Below are positions 28,374 to 39,616 of a stretch of DNA of 64,000 bases, one piece after another (the stretch's first letter is position 1; the number at the start of each line of letters is the position of its first letter). The notes beneath the pieces were generated by a model, which had not been told where the DNA came from, ran no database searches, and saw only the letters and a list, made by a program, of their open reading frames with translations. The stretch comes from Pseudomonas lurida (lineage in GTDB: Bacteria > Pseudomonadota > Gammaproteobacteria > Pseudomonadales > Pseudomonadaceae). The stretch covers positions 4,261,501 through 4,325,500 of the forward strand of contig NZ_PDJB01000001.1 in the NCBI RefSeq assembly GCF_002563895.1. The letters run 5' to 3'. Position numbers and translations under genes: made by a program.

Positions 28374-28705
28374 ATGCAGTCACAACGCCGATCCTATTCC
28401 AAATCCTTCAAGGCCCAGGTAGTCCAAAGTGCACTCAGCCCGGCGCGTCGATTGCCAGCGTCGCGCAGCACCACAGCCTTAACGCGAACCTCGTCTATAA
28501 ATGGATTCGGGTACTAACGAACGAAGTCACGGAGCTGCAACCTGCTTTCATTCCGCGACCTTTGCAGCTCGCCGGAGGGCATTCCCAGGCTGCGTCATCG
28601 AGCATCTGCGTTGAAATCCAGCACTCGCGTGGCACCGTCAAAGTGAACTGGCCGACCGAAAGCGCCGCCGCCTGTGCCTCCTTTCTGCGAGACCTGTTGC
28701 GGTAA
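28374..28705 (+). pseudogene. tnpA: IS66 TnpA, frameshifted
   Basis: The frame from ATG 28374 reads MQSQRRSYSKSFKAQVVQ, the usual IS66 orf1 start. Near 28425 one base is missing and the conserved CTQPGASIASVAQHHSLNAN continues in the next frame to the stop at 28705. The part after the shift contains the helix-turn-helix of this accessory protein. Confidence 0.85.
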
Positions 28706-28740
28706 TTCGAATCGATGCGGTCTGGCTCGCCACCGAACCG

Positions 28741-29037
28741 ATGGACATGCGCGCCGGCACCGAAACGGCGTTAGCCCGGGTCATTGCCGTGTTCGGCGCG
28801 GCGAAGCCGCACTGCGCTTATCTGTTCGCCAATCGCCGCGCCAATCGGATGAAAGTTCTGGTGCATGACGGCGTGGGTATCTGGCTAGCGGTGCGACGAT
28901 TGAATCAAGGCAAGTTTCACTGGCCCGGCATTCGGCAAGGATCGCAGGTCGAACTCGATAACGAGCAACTTCAGGCTTTGGTACTGGGCTTACCATGGCA
29001 ACGGGTCGGTGCTGGCGGCTTGATCACAGTCTTGTAA
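28741..29037 (+). CDS. tnpB: IS66 TnpB accessory protein
   Basis: 98 aa from ATG 28741, with the family core AYLFANRRANRMKVLVHDGVG and FHWPGIRQGSQVELDNEQLQ. The usual N-terminus (IRIDAVWLATEPMDMR) is encoded upstream from about 28702, but the normal ATG there reads GTA, so the original start seems lost. The frame is otherwise intact. Confidence 0.85.
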   Translation: MDMRAGTETALARVIAVFGAAKPHCAYLFANRRANRMKVLVHDGVGIWLAVRRLNQGKFHWPGIRQGSQVELDNEQLQALVLGLPWQRVGAGGLITVL

Positions 29038-29098
29038 CGCCTGCCATTAGCCCATCGGTTTATCGCTGCTGACTTCCGGCTCTGGCACAATCAGCGGC

Positions 29099-30633
29099 AT
29101 GACTTCCTCGCCCAATCTCGATCAAATGACACCGGAACAGCTACGTGCCTTAGCTGAACAGGCCTTGCAGTTGCTTCACCAGGTCGACTCGATGGGTCAG
29201 AAAATCCACCGCCTTGAAACGGTCAACGAGCAACTCGCTCATGAGATCGCCATCCTCAAGCGACACAAGTTCGCCAAACGCAGCGAACAGCTAAGCCCTG
29301 ACCAAGGTAGCTTGCTCGACGATTTACTCGACACTGATATCGCGGCCATCGAGGCCGAGCTGAAGGCGGTCAATCCGTCACCTGCACCGGACGAGCTACG
29401 TCAGCCCCCCAAGCGTACGCCGCTGCCGCCGCAGTTCCCACGTACAGTGATCCGTCACGAGCCAGAAAACACCCAGTGCGTCTGCGGCTGTCAACTTCAG
29501 CGCGTTGGCGAAGACGTCAGCGAGAAGCTCGATTACACACCCGGCGTGTTCACCGTCGAGCAGCATGTGCGTGGAAAATGGGCATGCCGCCAGTGCGAAA
29601 CACTGATCCAGTCGCCTGTACCGGCCCAAGTGATCGACAAGGGAATCCCGACCGCAGGCCTGTTGGCCCATGTGATGGTGGCGAAGTTCGCCGACCATTT
29701 ACCGCTGTACCGGCAGGAGAAGATTCTTGCTCGGGCCGGGCTGGCGATTGCTCGCTCGACACTGGCGCAATGGGTCGGACAGACCGGCGTACAACTCCAA
29801 CCTCTGGTCGATGCGCTGCGTGAGCAAGTGTTGGCCCAGGGCGTGATCCGCGCCGATGAGACTCCGGTTCAGATGCTCGCGCCAGGTGAGAAGAAAACTC
29901 ACCGCGCTTACGTCTGGGCCTACAGCACCACGCCGTTTTCGGCGCTCAAGGCTGTTGTTTATGACTTCAGTCCCAGTCGTGCAGGCGAGCATGCGCGCAA
30001 CTTCTTTGGGCAGTGGAACGGCAAGCTGGTATGCGACGATTTCGCTGGCTACAAAGCCGGTTTCGAGAAAGACATCATCGAAATTGGCTGTATGGCCCAC
30101 GCCCGTCGTAAGTTTTTCGATCTGCATGTGGCGAACAAAAGCCAGCTGGCTGAACAAGCGCTGTACTCGATTGGTGGTTTGTACGAAGTTGAACGCCAAG
30201 CTCGGGACATGTGCGATGAGGATCGTTGGCGAATACGCCAGGAAAAGGCGGTACCGATCATCAAAACACTGCATGACTGGATGTTGGCCCAGCGCGACCT
30301 GGTGCCCAACGGATCAGCCACGGCCAAAGCCCTCGATTACAGCCTGAAACGCTGGGTAGCGCTAACGCGCTACCTGGACGATGGGGCTGTGCCCATCGAC
30401 AACAACCAGTTGAGAACCAGATACGGCCATGGGCGCTCGGACGCTCGAACTGGTTGTTTGCCGGATCGCTTCGCAGTGGCAAACGGGCGGCCGCGATCAT
30501 GAGTCTGATCCAGTCGGCACGCATGAACGGGCATGATCCGTATGCCTATCTGAAAGATGTGCTGACACGGCTGCCGACACAGCGGGCGAGTGAGATCGAA
30601 GAGCTGCTGCCGCATCGATGGCAACCAATTTAG
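29099..30633 (+). pseudogene. tnpC: IS66 TnpC transposase, frameshifted near its end
   Basis: The 29099 frame codes for 467 aa with the N-terminal coiled coil, the zinc-binding segment (CVCGCQLQRVGED and WACRQCET) and the DDE transposase core (VIRADETPVQML, VCDDFAGYKAGFEKDIIEIG). After VPIDNNQL near 30409 one base is missing: the true C-terminus (NQIRPWALGRSNWLFAGSLR ... LPHRWQPI) lies in the next frame and ends at 30633. The catalytic Glu lies at the break, so the enzyme is probably dead. Confidence 0.9.
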
Positions 30634-30687
30634 TTGCGCAAGATGAGATGCCCCGGCGCTTACAAAGCATCATTTTGAACACTGTCT

Positions 30688-31071
30688 TCACCGGACGCTC
30701 GCACTCAGTAGGCTTATAAGGATGGAGTGTTCGTGCTCCCCTGCATTCGCATCAAGATAAACAATTTCCTGACTAATGCCCTGAGAGCTAGAAACACCTA
30801 AGGCGAACTCTCGTCCCGTAGATACAGCGAGCTTCTGCGCAAAAGGAATCAGGCGGTTGACCTGCTCAATGCCGAGGTTCTCAATGGGAAGGTTCAACCC
30901 AATAAACCAGTCGGGCAAGTCATTCTCAGATACGCTCTCATCGCGCTGGTGTTTCTGGTTCACGAGGAACGCACCCAGCTCAGACCATTCGCATACGAGA
31001 CCATTGAACGGAGCCAAAAGCTCTGCCTCGATAGCGTCGTTGTCGCTGCCATCTGCATATAGATAAAGCAT
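30688..31071 (-). CDS. Hypothetical protein, 127 aa
   Basis: Acidic soluble protein beginning MLYLYADGSDNDAIEAELL, without signal or membrane segments. The size, acidity and lack of context resemble small immunity-type proteins, but no family is recognised. It ends 25 bp from the IS66 right end, so its C-terminus (LISLLSASVR) may have been altered by the insertion. Confidence 0.55.
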   Translation of the reverse strand: MLYLYADGSDNDAIEAELLAPFNGLVCEWSELGAFLVNQKHQRDESVSENDLPDWFIGLNLPIENLGIEQVNRLIPFAQKLAVSTGREFALGVSSSQGISQEIVYLDANAGEHEHSILISLLSASVR

Positions 31072-31208
31072 CTGTCCTAAGCGTCCGAGGGCTCCAATGC
31101 ACCTATGATAGCGCTAGTGCACGCCAATTGTGAGCAGATGCCCATAATGTGCTTATAGCTGGATTGGGTAGATGACTTCGCCGAACGCTTACGAAAGAAG
31201 CGCGTGCC

Positions 31209-31295
31209 CTACATAATAATGCACACGATATCATCACGTTTGGTTATGAAAAAGGATTGCGCAGCTGATGCAATAATTCGCTCGATGAAGGGCAT
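31209..31295 (-). CDS. 28-codon ORF with strong ribosome site, possibly a truncated gene
   Basis: The ATG at 31295 is preceded at 5 nt by AGGAGAGG, one of the best ribosome sites in the window, and lies 20 nt after the stop of the hybrid kinase. The product begins MPFIERIIASAAQSFF and stops after 28 residues. It is either a short peptide in the signalling operon or the start of a gene lost to decay. Confidence 0.35.
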   Translation of the reverse strand: MPFIERIIASAAQSFFITKRDDIVCIIM

Positions 31296-31314
31296 AACCT
31301 CTCCTAGTAAAAAA

Positions 31315-34300
31315 TCATTCGCCCCGCAATAGTTCAAGAGCACGATCGAAGTCGAACAGTTCCAGTTGCTCTGCGACCTGGACCAAGCGATTTGCCAAGG
31401 ACCAAACGAGTGACATAGTGCGAAGTTCTGCAAGCGCATCTAGGGCGGCGGTATCACCTTGGGTTAAAAGGTCTCTTAGTCTGTTCAGTTGCGCGGTCAC
31501 TTCCGAGCCATCCTGTAGGCCATCATCTTTCAATACCGGGGTGCTCGCCGCGAGGTCGGTTAGACCCGCCAAGGTTGTGAGTAGGCAACTGTTGACCTGA
31601 GCTGCCAGCGCTTGCAATGCCGTAGCGCTCTCGCCGTTCTGGCAGGCTTGCTCCAGCAAAGCACAGGACTGTTCCAGTGCTTTGGCGCCGATGTTGCCGG
31701 CCGTGCCGCGTAAACTATGGGCTAGTCGTCCGGCAGCTCCCACATCCGAGTCGACAAGTGCGGAACTGAATTGCTCGGTAAAATTTGTTTGAGCGTCCCT
31801 GAATTTACAGAGCAGGCGTAAATAGAGGTCCCTGCGCCCCATACAGGTGGCTAGGCCGGCATCGATATCAATGCCCTCAAGATGATCCGGCAGCCCATCA
31901 GACAGAGCCATTTCTCGCGATGCTTGAGCAGCTCGTGGCTTAATCCACTTTGCCATCGTGGCGAACATCGCCCCGACATCGAGTGGCTTGGATATATGAT
32001 CCGTCATTCCACTGCTCAATGCTCGCTCGCGGTCGCCGTCCATGGCATTGGCAGTCATGGCGATCACCGGCAAAGCGTCAAAGCAAGGCTGCTGGCGAAT
32101 TCGCTGGGTGGCGGTGTACCCATCCATCACTGGCATCTGACAGTCCATCAGCACGCCATCAAAGTCGTCGTCCTCAGCCAGTATGTCGAGGGCCTCCTGC
32201 CCGTGCCTGGCCAGTCTTAGCCGTATTCCAACATTCTCCAGCAGCTCGCGGGCAAGCTCCTGATTCAGTTCGTTATCTTCTACCAGCAGCACACGAGCTC
32301 CGCTCAGGCGGGCTAAGGTGCTTGCATTCTGTTGAAAGCGCTCGCGGGCACGAGTCTCATTCTTTTGGCCTTTTCCCATCACTATACCGATGGCTTCGAG
32401 CAAAGCAGACGGAGTAACCGGTTTGGTCAACACCACAGGTAACTGGATCCCCCTCCGCTCGGCTTCTTCTTGCGCCTCTTCGCGGCCAAAGGCGGTGACC
32501 ATGATTACCGAAGGCGTGTGCAACAGGCTGGCTGAGTACGTCCTACTCACGGTTTCCATACCATCCATCCCGGGCATCCGCCAGTCCATCAGTATCAATG
32601 CGTAGGGCAGCGCCTTATGTTCGGCGTCGGCCAGCATTCTCAGCGCTTGGCTACCACTCCGTGCGACGTCCACTTCCAGGCCAAAGCTGCGGGCCATGCT
32701 CGAGAGGATTTCGCGGGCATTGGCATTATCATCCACGACCAATATCCGCATACCCTGCAGTTCGTCGGACTTGAACATGCGACGTGGCTGAATGTCTTCT
32801 TGCACGCCGAGCTGTACTTGGAAATGGAACGTGGAGCCTTCTCCCAGTTTACTCTCAACCCAAACTCGACCGGCCATCAGCTCCACCAGCTTCTTGGAGA
32901 TAGATAAGCCCAGCCCGGTGCCACCATACTTGCGTGTGATCGAACTATCAGCCTGACTAAATGACTGGAACATCCGAGAACACTGCTCGGCAGTCATGCC
33001 TATGCCAGTGTCGCGCACCCAAAAATGCAGCCTCACGCAGTCCTCGCGCATGCTCACCTCCTCCACGCCGACCACAATGTCACCATGCTCGGTGAACTTG
33101 ACAGCGTTGTTACCTAGGTTAATCAGCACTTGTCCTAATCGTAGGGGATCTCCGAGCAGTGCCATGGGAAGGTCGGGCGAGATCTGGAACAACAATTCCA
33201 GGCCCTTGTCCTCCGTTTTCAGACCAATGATTGCGGCGAAGCTGTCGAGTACATCTTCAAGACGGAAAGGGACCTGTTCGAGGCTCATCTTACCGGCCTC
33301 GATCTTGGAGAAATCGAGTATGTCGTTGATGACCCCCAGCAGGTTCTCGGCTGAGCGATGCACCTTTTCGATATAGTTGCGCTGGCGACTGTCCAGTTCG
33401 GTATGCAGCGCCAGGTGACTCATCCCGATGATGGCGTTCATTGGTGTTCGAATTTCATGGCTCATGTTGGCTAGAAACTCGCTCTTAGCGTGAGTGGCCT
33501 CTTCGGCCGCAGCCCTTGCCTCTGCCAGTGCAGTCACGTCAATGTTGATGCCGGTTGCACGCAATGGCGTGCCCTCAGGTGTACGTGAAATGCGATTGAG
33601 CGATCGGAGCGTGCGCACCCGACCATCATTTGCACGCACGATTCGGAAATCAAAGTCGACGCGATCATCGCCGCTGTGTACCGCGTTCTCGAATGTGCTG
33701 CTAGCCCGCGCCAAATCATCGGGATGCACCATGGCCTGCCAATGCTGAAGAGCGCCACTGAATTCACCAATCTGAAGCCCGTATAGCGCTTCGAGTTGCG
33801 GTGTCCAATAGTTTTTGCCGCTGACCAAGTCAGCGTCGAACAAACCGATGTCACCGGCCTCTTGCGCCAGATTCAGGCGATCGCTAGCAGTACGGAGCTT
33901 GGCCTCCATCGCCCTGCGCTCACTTACATCGCGTACCGAGGCACAAATGCAATCGCCACGCCCCTCGAGGGGCGGCAGGTGGGACAGACCAATTTCAACC
34001 GAAAATAGGCTGCCGTCTTTGCGCACGCCACTCAACTCCTCCAGGTCTGCGCCGACCTGTCGGGTTTCTCCGCTCGCAATGACCCCGCCACGTAGGACGA
34101 AATGCTTTTGGCCCTCAGCCTGCGACACCAGGTGTTCGATGCAGGAGCCAATCAACTCCCCGGGAGCATAACCAAACAGAGTATCCATTCGTGGGTTGGT
34201 CATCAGAATGTGGCCATCAGCTCCCAACACTAGCATCCCGTCCGGTGCAGCCTCGATAATGCCGCGATACCATGCTTCAGTTGCACGCAGTGCCGTTTGC

Positions 34301-35694
34301 TGGGCTTCCAGTTCTCTGGCCTGGTGTTCCAGTTGTAGGGTTTGGGCACTCATTTCGTCAGCCTGGCGACGAGTTTCCTGCAGCAGCGTCTGAGCCGCTT
34401 CGCTTCGCTCCATGATGGCCATGGCACTCGCCAGCTTGGGTAACACTTCTTGCAAAAGCGCTGCTTCATTCTCTTCCAGCGCGCGAAACCCGGCCATTTC
34501 CAGGACCCCGAGCAAGCGCTCGCCACGCAACACGGGCTGAACCAGCAGATGGCTGGCGCTGGCACCGCCCAACTGTGTGCGCACTCGCCAGAACTGTTCG
34601 GGCAGATCCTTGAACTGATGGGGTTGGCGATCCATTGCACACTGGCCGAGTAATCCGTCACCGAGCCCGAGTTCAGTGGGTAGAGGGTTGTCACTGTCCA
34701 CCGCATAGCCGCTGAGCAACTTCAGGCGGGAAGCGCCTTCATAGAGCACATAAAGCGCCCCCTGACACATACCCAACTGTGGTGCGATGCGGCAAAAAAA
34801 AGTTTGGGCTAGAGCTTGTGGTGTTTCTGCATGTTGTAAATCCAATTGCAAAAGCGAGGCGTGGGTTTTGACCCAGCGCTGACGTTCAAGCTGACGCGCC
34901 TCCAGTTGCAGCGTGGCGATAGCACGCGCCAAGTCGCCGGTTTCGTTGCGAAGTTTGGTGTGGGGAATTTCGCCATCAAGTTTACCGGAAGCTAACTCGT
35001 CAACCGCCACGCGCACACGGTTCAGCGGTACGCGGATGGAATGGCTTACCAACCACGTCAGCAGCAACGCCAGCGTCGAACCACCCAGCAGCAAGAAATA
35101 GGTGATCGCACTACTTCGCTGGGCATACTCGGCCAGATTCTTTGCCGTATCGTAAATGTCTGCTTCCTTGTTTTTATCGATCAAAGTGAGCAATCCATCG
35201 CTTGCCTGTTCAAGCGCGAGAAAGTCTTTACTATTGAGCAATGTCAAAGCTTGGCCCAGAGAACCTTTTCCGGCCAGGTCCAAAGCGTCATCTCCACTTT
35301 TTTGGAGACGCTGCAACACCACTTCAAATTCCAGCAAACTGTTAATACTGCTCTGTCGCCGCAGTGTCGGGCGAACTTGCTCCAGAGCCTCGTGCAGACG
35401 CTCTTGGGCGGCGTCCATTTGCGCCCGGGCACTGATACGAATATCCGCGTTATTGGTGGCGATCGCGCGCTGCATTGCCAGCAATAAATGCGGTAACTGC
35501 ACCCTCACCTCCTGCACACGCTGGATACCGACCAGATCCTGCTGGTACAACTGTTGCATTTTGTCCCTGAGCGAATACTGAGTACGAAGGCTTTGCACAC
35601 CCAGTATCAGGACCAATATCAGCAGCGCTGCGAAACCGATGATCAGTTTACTGCGTAGGGACAGGCGCTCGAGCAGCTCGAAGAGTCTGTTCAT
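31315..35694 (-). CDS. Hybrid sensor histidine kinase with two receivers and an HPt domain
   Basis: 1459-aa membrane phosphorelay protein (BarA/TorS-like layout). Domains in order: transmembrane helix 15-35, a helical periplasmic sensor (about 40-190), second helix 194-216, HAMP (217-270), GAF (about 290-430), coiled coil, two PAS domains (about 470-600 and 605-735), HisKA with [19 protein letters not shown] (His near 745), HATPase with [12 protein letters not shown] and GTGLGLSI, receiver 1 ([13 protein letters not shown], Asp near 1035), receiver 2 ([12 protein letters not shown], Asp near 1185) and HPt ([13 protein letters not shown], His near 1327). All phosphorelay residues are present. 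It starts 42 nt after the HD-GYP regulator, so the two form an operon; the final target is probably that regulator. Confidence 0.95.
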   Translation of the reverse strand: MNRLFELLERLSLRSKLIIGFAALLILVLILGVQSLRTQYSLRDKMQQLYQQDLVGIQRVQEVRVQLPHLLLAMQRAIATNNADIRISARAQMDAAQERLHEALEQVRPTLRRQSSINSLLEFEVVLQRLQKSGDDALDLAGKGSLGQALTLLNSKDFLALEQASDGLLTLIDKNKEADIYDTAKNLAEYAQRSSAITYFLLLGGSTLALLLTWLVSHSIRVPLNRVRVAVDELASGKLDGEIPHTKLRNETGDLARAIATLQLEARQLERQRWVKTHASLLQLDLQHAETPQALAQTFFCRIAPQLGMCQGALYVLYEGASRLKLLSGYAVDSDNPLPTELGLGDGLLGQCAMDRQPHQFKDLPEQFWRVRTQLGGASASHLLVQPVLRGERLLGVLEMAGFRALEENEAALLQEVLPKLASAMAIMERSEAAQTLLQETRRQADEMSAQTLQLEHQARELEAQQTALRATEAWYRGIIEAAPDGMLVLGADGHILMTNPRMDTLFGYAPGELIGSCIEHLVSQAEGQKHFVLRGGVIASGETRQVGADLEELSGVRKDGSLFSVEIGLSHLPPLEGRGDCICASVRDVSERRAMEAKLRTASDRLNLAQEAGDIGLFDADLVSGKNYWTPQLEALYGLQIGEFSGALQHWQAMVHPDDLARASSTFENAVHSGDDRVDFDFRIVRANDGRVRTLRSLNRISRTPEGTPLRATGINIDVTALAEARAAAEEATHAKSEFLANMSHEIRTPMNAIIGMSHLALHTELDSRQRNYIEKVHRSAENLLGVINDILDFSKIEAGKMSLEQVPFRLEDVLDSFAAIIGLKTEDKGLELLFQISPDLPMALLGDPLRLGQVLINLGNNAVKFTEHGDIVVGVEEVSMREDCVRLHFWVRDTGIGMTAEQCSRMFQSFSQADSSITRKYGGTGLGLSISKKLVELMAGRVWVESKLGEGSTFHFQVQLGVQEDIQPRRMFKSDELQGMRILVVDDNANAREILSSMARSFGLEVDVARSGSQALRMLADAEHKALPYALILMDWRMPGMDGMETVSRTYSASLLHTPSVIMVTAFGREEAQEEAERRGIQLPVVLTKPVTPSALLEAIGIVMGKGQKNETRARERFQQNASTLARLSGARVLLVEDNELNQELARELLENVGIRLRLARHGQEALDILAEDDDFDGVLMDCQMPVMDGYTATQRIRQQPCFDALPVIAMTANAMDGDRERALSSGMTDHISKPLDVGAMFATMAKWIKPRAAQASREMALSDGLPDHLEGIDIDAGLATCMGRRDLYLRLLCKFRDAQTNFTEQFSSALVDSDVGAAGRLAHSLRGTAGNIGAKALEQSCALLEQACQNGESATALQALAAQVNSCLLTTLAGLTDLAASTPVLKDDGLQDGSEVTAQLNRLRDLLTQGDTAALDALAELRTMSLVWSLANRLVQVAEQLELFDFDRALELLRGE

Positions 35695-35736
35695 ATATGG
35701 CCTCGTTAACTAGTTGCGCAGAATGATGTCCAGCTC

Positions 35737-36894
35737 TCAGGGGTGGTCAGCGATGTGCTTAAGCAAGTCTGACTGTCTAGCCATGTCCTGGTCGCTGTCG
35801 GCGAACCGCTCAGCAATTTCTCGAAACCGTTCGGCATTGACCAGAAACGCGTCGCAGATGTCCGGGTCGAAATGCGAACCACGCCCCTCACGGATAATTT
35901 CTACTGCTTTCTCATGGGGCATACCGGGTTTGTACACGCGGCGGCTGATCAGCGCATCGTAGACATCCGCCACGGCCATTAAACGGGCGCTGATGGGTAT
36001 GTCGTCACTGGCTACGCCTTGCGGATAACCACTGCCATCCCATTTTTCTTGGTGGCCGTATGCGATTTCCTTAGCCAAATGAAGGAAATCGACGTCGATT
36101 CCTAACTGATCCTCGGCGTGCTGGATCGCGTCGCGCCCTAAAGTAGTGTGGGTCTTCATGATCTCGAACTCTTCCGGAGTGAGACGTCCGGGCTTAAGCA
36201 GGATACGGTCTGGGATGCCTATCTTGCCTATATCGTGCAGCGGTGCCGATTTGAACAGTAGCTTGATGGTTTCATCGTCGAGGAATTGACGGAAGCGAGG
36301 ATGCTCGCGCAGCAGTTCGGCCAGCACCTTTATGTAATGCTGCGTGCGGCGAATATGATTGCCCGTTTCGTTGTCACGGGTTTCGGCCAGCGATGCCATT
36401 GCATGGATTGTCACATCCTGGATCGCGATCACCTCACGGGTGCGGCGCCGTACTTCGTGTTCCAGAAATTCGTTCTGATTGCGCAGAAAGTCTGCAACTG
36501 CCTTGATCTTGATCTGGGTGTCAACCCTGGCCATGAGCACCGCAGGCACGATCGGTTTGGTAATGTAATCTGCGGCGCCCAGGCTAAAGCCTCGAATCTC
36601 ATCCTCTGTGGCAGTCATGGAGGTCAGAAAGATAATCGGAATGTCGCAAATACGTCCGTCGAGCTTGAGCCGTTCGGCAACGTCGTAGCCGGACAGACCC
36701 GGCATCATGACGTCCAACAGTATCAGGTCAGGGAGTGGGTCGCTCTGGAGAAGATGTAATGCTCTTTCGCCGCTTTTGGCTGCTTTGATCCGGTATCTGC
36801 CCTTGAGCAATTCGGCTATCAGCATTAGGTTATCGGGAGTGTCATCGACCACTAGAACGGTTGCTGAGGGGTAATCGCCCTGCGCGTTATCCAT
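35737..36894 (-). CDS. Response regulator with HD-GYP c-di-GMP phosphodiesterase domain
   Basis: 385 aa. N-terminal receiver (ATVLVVDDTPDNLML, phosphoacceptor in LILLDVMMPGLSGYD) and C-terminal HD-GYP domain with LHDIGKIGIPDRILLKPGRL and GHQEKWDGSGYPQG, which keeps the full metal and GYP signature. Such RpfG-type proteins hydrolyse c-di-GMP on phosphorylation. The start at 36894 is preferred because AGGGAGCC precedes it and the receiver begins soon after; the frame is open to 36945. First gene of the operon with the hybrid kinase. Confidence 0.92.
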   Translation of the reverse strand: MDNAQGDYPSATVLVVDDTPDNLMLIAELLKGRYRIKAAKSGERALHLLQSDPLPDLILLDVMMPGLSGYDVAERLKLDGRICDIPIIFLTSMTATEDEIRGFSLGAADYITKPIVPAVLMARVDTQIKIKAVADFLRNQNEFLEHEVRRRTREVIAIQDVTIHAMASLAETRDNETGNHIRRTQHYIKVLAELLREHPRFRQFLDDETIKLLFKSAPLHDIGKIGIPDRILLKPGRLTPEEFEIMKTHTTLGRDAIQHAEDQLGIDVDFLHLAKEIAYGHQEKWDGSGYPQGVASDDIPISARLMAVADVYDALISRRVYKPGMPHEKAVEIIREGRGSHFDPDICDAFLVNAERFREIAERFADSDQDMARQSDLLKHIADHP

Positions 36895-37091
36895 GGATAT
36901 AGGCTCCCTTACATGGCCATTTAGGAGTGAACGCATTAAGGTCACTCTCTGGCTAGCAAGCGTAGCTACAAAAATTTCTATCGCTAGGCGGAAGCGGGAG
37001 AAGTGATGAAAAACTCGATGCTCCCCCGCTGATCGTTTCGCCTTAATTTAAAAATGTGACTCGCATTGAGCACGAGGGTTATTGCCCTCCT

Positions 37092-39020
37092 CTAAAACTG
37101 GAAACTGATACTAGAGCTCACACCCTGCTGGGTAATATTGTCATCCTTTCTCACGTTATAAGTAGCGCTCAATACCAGTTCTTTCGTCAATTGCTGGCTG
37201 ACACCGATGCTGAAGCGATCCGAATTACTGCGTGGTGTGTACCCCTCAAGCTTAAAATTGATCCCTGGCACACTGTTAAGGGACATGCCGACTCGCTGCG
37301 TGTCGTTTTCAAACTCATGCTCGTGAGCGGCTTCAGCAACCACTTGGGAGTGTGGGGTAACGCGGTAGCGACCTTGCAAGCCAACGCCCAAACGTTTCGA
37401 ATCGCGCTGTTGGCCATCGAATGTCAACGCGGTAGAACGCGCGTCTTTTTCTGAGTACCCCTTCACCTGTACCTGTGCGTAATCTGCACTGATAAATGGC
37501 GACAAGTGCCAGTCACTCCCTGGCTGCGCAATGTCATAGCCAAAACGGCCGCTCAGTGCCCAGAGCCAACCGTCGGTATCGCCTTTCTCCGTGCCCTCAC
37601 TGACGCCGAGGGCGAAATTGCGCTTGAGACTGTCGAAGTCCATCTTACCGCGAGTCAGTGCAGCGTCAGCCCACCAGTGGTTCTGTTGGTACTGCGCAAA
37701 GGCTGTGGCCATGTAGCTATTGAGTTTGTAGTCCGAATCACTGGCGCCGGCTTCAAGGGTCTGTCGATAAAACCCTGCGACGATGCCGACACGCCAATTT
37801 TCGTCGAGGCGATAGCTGCCGCCGACGTTTAGGTTGTAGCCGTTGACGTCGCCGCCGGCCGAACTGCGTTGATCGTCGAAATCCAAGTGTTGGCCACCAC
37901 TGGCGACAATCTCACGCCATTGGCCAACAGCCTGCCAATTACCCAGGTCGGCTTGCCACTGATTTCGCAGTTCATCTTGGTGGCTGCGCAAGGTGCCTTG
38001 GGCCATTTCTGGTAGGAGAGTCACTTCCCAGGGCGCTGCGAGCAACGAATAGGCGTAGTCGGCAATTAGCCTCTGAGCCGCTTGAGTGGGGTGGACAGTA
38101 TCGTTATAAATGAGTTTGCTTGGATCAGGGTTCGTACCGCCGATACCGTATACCGTATTAGCGCAGGCACTGGCGCTGAAACACGTTCGCTTGAGGTTCT
38201 GGTCGGTAGCGAAACCAAAGCGCCCAGGATCGGCAAACGTTTCCTCAAGCAGCAGTGGCACGTTCAAAGGAATAATCTCGGCGTCGATTTGCGATAAGCG
38301 TTGTATCAACGTCTTGTTAAATAAGCTGCTCAGGTTGCTGACGAAGGGCTGGAGCGGCGATCCGTTGTACGCTGGGGTCTGGCCCAGGTCGGGCAGCATC
38401 CACACCATCAAATAGCGACCACCGGCCTGTTGCAGAGTTTGCACGCTGTCGGCCAGTCGTCCTGCAGCCTCAGTGGTAATGGCAGGGCCTTGAGCAAGAC
38501 TGGTGATAGCGAACAAATCATTACCACCGCCGGAAATCAAGTAAAGGGCCTTCGGGTCCGCTTGGCCACCATGGGCCGGAAGGTAACCTTGACGACTGCG
38601 TAGAACCGTGCCGCCGCCAGGATAGCCGGAAGGAATCGCAGCGTTGGAGACCGAGTTGATAGAGTCAAAGATGTCATCAGTACGATAGCCACTGACCGCC
38701 CAGTTGCTACCGTCCGGTAAGCCTTGTGCAGCACGAACTGGAGAAGTGGAGGCTTCCAGATCATTCGGCGCTACGCCCAGCTTTAATCCAAGCAATGTTG
38801 CTGACACCTGGCCGAAACCGCCTTGGAATGTCGGCCCCGTGCGGTTGGTGAATCGCAAACTTGCATCACTTGGTCCATTCGGATCGGGGAGCTGGCCCGC
38901 GTCGGAAAGGCTGTCACCGAAGGCAACCATCGTCGTATACGGCAATGTCGCAGCAAAACCATGTGAGTACGTGAGCACCAGTAAGTATCCAAAAATGGAA
39001 GATCGAAACTTTTTCACCAT
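37092..39020 (-). CDS. estA: GDSL esterase/lipase autotransporter, EstA type
   Basis: 642 aa. Signal peptide (ending SHGFAA), then a GDSL hydrolase passenger with VAFGDSLSDAGQLPDP (nucleophile Ser), SGGGNDLFA (block with Gly/Asn) and the Asp/His pair in NDTVHPTQAAQ, and a C-terminal autotransporter barrel (from about 370) ending SSSISFQF. EstA of Pseudomonas stays displayed on the cell surface and affects rhamnolipid production, motility and biofilm. The ATG at 39020 is chosen for its AAGGGG ribosome site; the frame is open for seven more codons. Confidence 0.93.
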   Translation of the reverse strand: MVKKFRSSIFGYLLVLTYSHGFAATLPYTTMVAFGDSLSDAGQLPDPNGPSDASLRFTNRTGPTFQGGFGQVSATLLGLKLGVAPNDLEASTSPVRAAQGLPDGSNWAVSGYRTDDIFDSINSVSNAAIPSGYPGGGTVLRSRQGYLPAHGGQADPKALYLISGGGNDLFAITSLAQGPAITTEAAGRLADSVQTLQQAGGRYLMVWMLPDLGQTPAYNGSPLQPFVSNLSSLFNKTLIQRLSQIDAEIIPLNVPLLLEETFADPGRFGFATDQNLKRTCFSASACANTVYGIGGTNPDPSKLIYNDTVHPTQAAQRLIADYAYSLLAAPWEVTLLPEMAQGTLRSHQDELRNQWQADLGNWQAVGQWREIVASGGQHLDFDDQRSSAGGDVNGYNLNVGGSYRLDENWRVGIVAGFYRQTLEAGASDSDYKLNSYMATAFAQYQQNHWWADAALTRGKMDFDSLKRNFALGVSEGTEKGDTDGWLWALSGRFGYDIAQPGSDWHLSPFISADYAQVQVKGYSEKDARSTALTFDGQQRDSKRLGVGLQGRYRVTPHSQVVAEAAHEHEFENDTQRVGMSLNSVPGINFKLEGYTPRSNSDRFSIGVSQQLTKELVLSATYNVRKDDNITQQGVSSSISFQF

Positions 39021-39041
39021 ATTTAAACCCCTTAAAGTCAC

Positions 39042-39616
39042 CGAGCCATGCCTGGCGCAGCGAAGTGACTTTCTTCTGTGTTATTACACTACGCCCGGCC
39101 TCTACTTCGAGTACCGGAATTCATAGGGCAGCGGCCCAGCAGATCTACTTAATCGACAGGCAGGAACAAGTAGAAACTTAACCTTTTACCTTCCTGCTCG
39201 TTCAAACACGACAAAGCGCAACAACATGAACTGAACAACTCCTACTAACAGGCACCAAAGAAAAGCTTACAATCTCAAATGACTGATCAGACAGCAGTAC
39301 GAACACATACCGAAAGTAACAGAAGCGCCTAACAATACTGTATGTTTGAACTTGAGACTTTCAGTCTTGATAACCAACATCAAGCAACTAGCTATTAACT
39401 TTTTCACCACTCGGACTTCAAAGATCTCTAGCTGAAACTTAAACTTACACAAAAGTTAAAAACGAACTCAATCCATACATCCTAATGACCAGGTATGATA
39501 TCGAGGACACGACCTACCCACAGCTTATTAATAATCTTTAAACAGTAGCAAGAGAAGTTGCCGCACTTAGTCTTTGGGGCATCGACCTGAGACAACCAAA
39601 GTGCTTCTGGCTAACT
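39042..39616. other. Intergenic region, no gene seen
   Basis: About 575 bp upstream of estA with AT-rich composition and only short, unconvincing frames. It should contain the estA promoter; no clear consensus could be chosen. Confidence 0.4.

Larger units (their letters stand above)
28271..30663 (+). mobile_element. IS66-family insertion sequence, inactive
   Basis: The left end starts GTAAGCGTCCGGCCAAC at 28271 and the right end, read on the minus strand from 30663, starts GTAAGCGCCGGGGCATC, the usual IS66 terminal inverted repeats. Inside are tnpA, tnpB and tnpC in normal order. tnpA and tnpC each carry a frameshift. The 8 bases outside the ends (GAAAGAAG on the left, AAAGCATC on the right) do not match, so no target duplication is visible. 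Confidence 0.9.
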
